A stretch of 32,164 nt of DNA from Ktedonobacterales bacterium. Its GTDB lineage: Bacteria; Chloroflexota; Ktedonobacteria; Ktedonobacterales; JADMIN01. The notes beneath the pieces were generated by a model. It searched no databases. It was not told where the DNA came from and was given only the letters and a program-made list of their open reading frames with translations. Location: NCBI GenBank assembly GCA_025936795.1, contig JAICSR010000006.1:1-32164 (forward strand). Direction: 5' to 3'. The position numbers were made by a program, and so were the translations under genes. Shown here piece after piece: positions 28,787 to 32,164 of this stretch (its first letter is position 1; each line of letters starts with the position of its first letter).

Positions 28787-31435
28787 ATGCAGGCGTGGGC
28801 GCAGATGCGCGCAGCCGTGACGAAGCAGCCCAAGCCGATGCTGGGCTGGCGGCGCTGGCTGTGGCCGCGTGGCGTGGCCGCGCTGGCGGCGCTCTTCGTC
28901 GCACTGCTGCTGCTCGATGCGCTGCTCTACCAGATCACCCTGCCCATCGCCATCAGCAGCGACGGCGGGCGCCTGACCATCGCAGTGGATGGCGCCGCCA
29001 CGCAACGGCTGCCGATCAGCGGGCGCATCGTCTCCGTCGCCATCCCGCCGCGCGACCCGCTGATTCACGAGTATCAGCTCGATGGCACAGATAGCACGAA
29101 CAACTTCACCCTCGATCCCACCTACCTCCAGAGCATCGCCGCCACCCCCTACTACCGCTTCTACGCCTGGATGCGCGACCTCGACGGCCTCAGCCGTTGG
29201 CGCGACCTCTGCGCGAACGTCGGAGCCACTGCTGACGCCAGCGATACGAGCGCCTGTATCGCCGAGCCACCGCTCAGCGGCGCGCAACTGCTGATTCCGG
29301 CGGGCGCGACCCAGCGGATCAGCGTGCGCTTGCAGCGGCCAGAGACGCCCGTCTCGCTTGCGCTGACGATGAGCGATGGCAGCGTCGTCACGGTGACGCT
29401 CGACCGCAACGACCACGCCGTCAGCGTCAGCCGCGCCGTGGCCGGGCAGCCCAGGGCAGTCGTCGCGCGGACCTTCTTCCCCACCGACGCGGCGCCCTTC
29501 GCCGCCATGACTGCGGACTTCCTCGTGCGGCTGGCGCTCTGGGCGCTGGCGCTGCTGGGACTGATCTGCGGCGGTGAATGGCTGGTGGGCCTGCTGCTCG
29601 GCGCGCTGCGTCTCAGTCCAGCGGATGACCTCGCCACAGCGGATGGCCTCGCCACAGGCGCCATGCTCGGCGTCACAGTGGAGGATGCAGCGGAGGGGGC
29701 GGCGCGCCCTCACCCCCGGCCCCTCTCCCAGAGGGCGAGGGGAGTCGCTAGCTTTATTGACGCGGGCTGGCGCGGGCTGACGGCGGCGATTCATCCCATC
29801 GGGCTGCTGGCGCTGGCGGCGTCGTTCATCTTCGTCGTCTGGATCGCCCTCGCGCAATATCATGCTCAGCCACACATCTACGACGCCAGCGCCTACCTCT
29901 TTGGCGCAAAGACCTTCGCTGCGGGACGCCTCTTCGCGCCTGTGCCCGCCGCCGTGGATCGCTTTCCCGGCCCCTTCATGCTCGTGCGCGATGGCAAGTG
30001 GTTCACGCAATATGAGCCGGGCGCGCCGCTGACCCTGGCGCTGGGCGTGGCGCTGGGGGCGCCGTGGCTGGTCGAGCCGCTGTTGGGAACGCTGGCGCTG
30101 CTCGGCATCGGGCTGATCGCGCGGCGGTTCTATGATCGGCGTGTGGCGACGCTGGCCGTGCTGCTGGGCGTCGTCTCGCCCTTCTACAGCTACCTCGCCG
30201 CCAGCTATCTCAGCCACACCATCGCGCTGTTCTATCTGGTCTGGGGCTTCTGGGCGCTGCTACGCGCGCTCGACGCCGACCGACGCGGCGCGGCCTGGTA
30301 TCTGCCGCTGGCCGGGCTACTCTGGCTGATGGCGCTGCTGACGCGCGACACCAGCGCCATCTTCGCGGCGGTGGCGACGGCGGGCGCGCTCTGGCTCGCC
30401 TGGCGCGGCGGCTCGCCCACGCTGCGCCTGGCGCTAAGTGGGATGGATCGGCGACGCTGGCTCGCGCCGGGGCTGGCGCTACTCGGTGTCGGCGCGCTTG
30501 GCCTGGTTGTCGCCCTCGGCTACAACGCCGCGCTGACTGGCAGCCCGCTGCTCACCCCGCGCCAGCTCTTCTTCCCTGGCGATCACTACGGCTTCGGCAA
30601 GGGGGTCGGCTTCTATGGCCAGCACACGCTGGCCGCTGGCTTTGTCACCGTGGATGAACTGCTCGCCAGCCTCGCCATCAATCTCTACGGCTGGCCATTT
30701 TACCTGACGCTGGCGTTCCTGCTGATTCCCTTCCTCACGCGCCGCGCACGCGCCGCCGATGTCGTGATGCTGCTTGGCGCGGCGGCAATGACCTTCGCCT
30801 TCATCGGCTTCTACTACCATGGCATCTATCTCGGCCCGCGCTATCTCTTCGAGGCGCTGCCCTTCTTCCTGATCCTCACGGCGCGTGGGCTGGTGACGCT
30901 GGCCGAGGCGGGCCTCGCCGCCCGCGCGCATGGCGTCGCGCGTGGCGTCGCGCTGGCTGAGACGCGGCTGGCGGCGCCTGCGTCCTCCGCGTCCTCCGCG
31001 TCCTCCGCCCCTGCTGCCCCAATCGCGCGTGGCGCACACTGGTCGGCTGGCGTCTCGCTGACGGGCGCGCTGGGCGTCGCGCTGCTGGCCTGCCTCTTCG
31101 GCTACTTCTTGCCACGCCAGCTTGCGCTGCATACCGACTTCACAGGCATGGACGCCGGACGCGCCATCCAGATGAGCGCGCTCGACCACCCGCCGCTGCA
31201 TCACGCGCTGGTCGTCACCAGCGACAGCCAGCTCTATGGCTACACGCTCTTCGGGCTGAATGATCCGCTGCTGCGTGGCAATGTGATTTACGCCGAGGCC
31301 ACCAGCGCCGCCGATCTCACCGAGCTACATCGCGCCTTCCCCGACCGCAGCATCTACGCGCTGATCGTCGACGCCGATGGGGCGATCCACTTCATCCCGC
31401 TTGACAACAGCATCGAGAGCGGCGCGGCGCCATGA
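28787..31435 (+). CDS. Large polytopic glycosyltransferase-like membrane protein
   Basis: 882 residues. A first membrane segment (about 30-50) precedes an extracytoplasmic beta-rich domain (about 50-240). A second group (about 245-275) and then roughly ten further membrane segments follow. YDASAYLFGAKTFAAGRLFA with the early Asp, GKWFTQYEPGAPLTLALG, and AASYLSHTIALFYLVWGF match the GT-C style of dolichyl-phosphate-mannose-type transferases, where an Asp in the first loop is catalytic. Residues 308-319 (PHPRPLSQRARG) are encoded by a family C repeat in frame. A 27-base tract encodes SSASSASSA near residue 735-745. ATG 28787 has GAGG seven bases upstream. Donor and acceptor are unknown. Confidence 0.8.
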   Translation: MQAWAQMRAAVTKQPKPMLGWRRWLWPRGVAALAALFVALLLLDALLYQITLPIAISSDGGRLTIAVDGAATQRLPISGRIVSVAIPPRDPLIHEYQLDGTDSTNNFTLDPTYLQSIAATPYYRFYAWMRDLDGLSRWRDLCANVGATADASDTSACIAEPPLSGAQLLIPAGATQRISVRLQRPETPVSLALTMSDGSVVTVTLDRNDHAVSVSRAVAGQPRAVVARTFFPTDAAPFAAMTADFLVRLALWALALLGLICGGEWLVGLLLGALRLSPADDLATADGLATGAMLGVTVEDAAEGAARPHPRPLSQRARGVASFIDAGWRGLTAAIHPIGLLALAASFIFVVWIALAQYHAQPHIYDASAYLFGAKTFAAGRLFAPVPAAVDRFPGPFMLVRDGKWFTQYEPGAPLTLALGVALGAPWLVEPLLGTLALLGIGLIARRFYDRRVATLAVLLGVVSPFYSYLAASYLSHTIALFYLVWGFWALLRALDADRRGAAWYLPLAGLLWLMALLTRDTSAIFAAVATAGALWLAWRGGSPTLRLALSGMDRRRWLAPGLALLGVGALGLVVALGYNAALTGSPLLTPRQLFFPGDHYGFGKGVGFYGQHTLAAGFVTVDELLASLAINLYGWPFYLTLAFLLIPFLTRRARAADVVMLLGAAAMTFAFIGFYYHGIYLGPRYLFEALPFFLILTARGLVTLAEAGLAARAHGVARGVALAETRLAAPASSASSASSAPAAPIARGAHWSAGVSLTGALGVALLACLFGYFLPRQLALHTDFTGMDAGRAIQMSALDHPPLHHALVVTSDSQLYGYTLFGLNDPLLRGNVIYAEATSAADLTELHRAFPDRSIYALIVDADGAIHFIPLDNSIESGAAP
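29708..29743. repeat. Family C hairpin repeat inside a coding region
   Basis: CCTCACCCCCGG, then CCCCTCTCCC with GGCGAGGGGAG, matches the non-coding copy at 23698 over most of its length. Here it is read in frame as PHPRPLSQRARG between two membrane groups of the glycosyltransferase-like protein. The reading frame stays open across it. Confidence 0.85.
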
Positions 31436-31451
31436 CGAGGGATGCGCCGCT

Positions 31452-31560
31452 GGCCTTGAAAAGGCCGGAGGACGCCGACGCGGCCTGAAGGCCGATTTCA
31501 GCGACGCGCAAGCGGGCATTTCTGCCCAATCGCTCTGTACGTCGGCCTTTCAATGCCGCG
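31452..31560. repeat. Family B hairpin-ladder repeat, copy 3 (compact)
   Basis: Four palindromes: GGCCTTGAAAAGGCCGG (31452), GGCCTGAAGGCC (31482), GGGCATTTCTGCCC (31514) and CGGCCTTTCAATGCCG (31543). Steps are 30, 32 and 29 bases, so the 50-base step of the other copies is shortened. It lies 17 bases after the glycosyltransferase stop. Confidence 0.75.
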
Positions 31561-31630
31561 ACCGTGCGATGTAGAACCGCGACCATGCTCTTGATGGCCG
31601 CGACCCCATGGCGAATGGAGGGAGACGCCG

Positions 31631-32116
31631 ATGCGCATGACCGCAGAACCGCAAGGCCTCATCACGCGGCGCTACAGCATCATGGCTGAGGGCGCGCCGG
31701 TCGCCGATCTCAGCTTTCCAGCGTTCGGCCCCTCCACCGTCTCGCCGATTGGCGGGCAGGCGTATCGCTTGCGGCGCGCGGGCGTGCTGCGCGAGCGCTT
31801 CACGCTGGAGCCTGCCGTCGCGGGCGCGCTAGCCATCGCCAGCGCCACACAACGCGACCCACTACGGCGCGAGTTTGCGGTCGAGGTGGGCGCGCGTCGC
31901 CTGAGCCTGCGCTCCGCGTCGCTCTTGCGCAGCGACTATCTGCTGCTGGATGGCGCGCAGACCATCGGCGCGCTACACTCGACAGGCGCGTTGCGGCAGG
32001 GCATCGAGGCCGACCTGCCCGACGAGCTGTCGCTGGAGGCGCGTGTCTTCATCCTCTGGGTTGTCCTGCTGCTCTGGCGGGGCCGACGGGTCACGCGCGC
32101 CAGCGCGGGCGAGTGA
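31631..32116 (+). CDS. Hypothetical protein, possibly Tubby/LURP-one-like
   Basis: 161 residues. ATG 31631 has GGAGGGAG a few bases upstream. The pattern of alternating beta strands (YSIMAEGAPVADLSFPAF, YRLRRAGVLRERFTLEP, REFAVEVGARRLSLRSAS, DYLLLDGAQTIGALHSTG) and a closing hydrophobic helix FILWVVLLLWRG resembles the Tubby/LURP-one (scramblase-like) fold, in which a beta barrel wraps a hydrophobic helix. I base this on pattern only. No catalytic residue is evident. Confidence 0.68.
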   Translation: MRMTAEPQGLITRRYSIMAEGAPVADLSFPAFGPSTVSPIGGQAYRLRRAGVLRERFTLEPAVAGALAIASATQRDPLRREFAVEVGARRLSLRSASLLRSDYLLLDGAQTIGALHSTGALRQGIEADLPDELSLEARVFILWVVLLLWRGRRVTRASAGE

Positions 32117-32132
32117 CGCGGAATCCGGAAGG

Positions 32133-32164
32133 CCCCTCTCCCACCGCAGTGGGGGAGGGGTTGG
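32133..32164. repeat. Family C hairpin repeat at the window edge
   Basis: CCCCTCTCCCAC pairs with GTGGGGGAGGGG and TTGG follows, matching the right flank of the copy at 17404. It begins 17 bases after the last stop and is cut by the window end. Confidence 0.75.

Overview
This is a GC-rich (by eye about 65%), densely coded bacterial chromosome segment with mixed gene orientation and ordinary housekeeping content. No phage, plasmid, rRNA or complete insertion sequence is visible. The gene set fits Chloroflexota, perhaps a Ktedonobacteria-like lineage: an archaeal-type (probably non-discriminating) aspartyl-tRNA synthetase behind a T-box leader, an XRE-TPR regulator, a zinc-ribbon PrsW-like protein, a large FtsX-type permease with its ATPase, GT87 and other polytopic glycosyltransferase-like proteins, and many short palindromic intergenic repeats. 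The phylum is an inference from gene style, not from a marker gene.

Layout. 1-1205: 3' part of a YcaQ/HTH_42 gene with an apparent 2-base frameshift. 1570-4621 (+): a tightly overlapping cluster of zinc-ribbon PrsW protease, membrane-anchored beta-rich protein and PaaI-type thioesterase. 4646-6058 (-): GlcF-like Fe-S protein. 6191-6405 (-): relic of a VapBC-type toxin-antitoxin pair. 6475-9972 (-): P-loop kinase-like protein, membrane protein and AspRS, the last preceded by a 14-codon leader ORF and a T-box riboswitch with its own promoter (10114-10631). 11095-12732 (+): near-consensus promoter, a 55-codon ORF coupled by TGATG to an XRE-TPR regulator. 12856-13497 (-): DUF998 protein. 13686-14095: a possible small gene and a cluster of dyads. 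14383-19414 (+): MacB/FtsX-like permease, its ATPase with an AbrB-like tail, and a lipoprotein. 19485-19560 (-): tRNA-Phe. 19801-22430 (-): TPR membrane protein and GT87 transferase. 22808-23656 (+): TIM-barrel isomerase. 23740-25484 (-): TetR regulator overlapping fdhD. 25690-26085 (-): stand-alone CheY-like receiver. 26378-28370 (-): tyrS followed by an alpha/beta hydrolase. 28787-32116 (+): large membrane glycosyltransferase-like protein and a small hypothetical protein.

Three families of non-coding palindromic repeats run through the window. Family A is a 124-139 bp element with about 26-bp terminal inverted repeats (1380, 19669, 22587, and a half copy at 25621). Family B is a ladder of small hairpins set at a regular pitch of about 29 nt with one 50-nt step (26214, 28488, 31452). 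Family C is a CCCCTCTCC/GGAGAGGGG hairpin with a TTGGGGTGAGG flank (17404, 23698, 29708, 32133); one copy lies in frame inside a coding region. Family B and the small ORF coupled to the XRE-TPR regulator are the least explained signals here.
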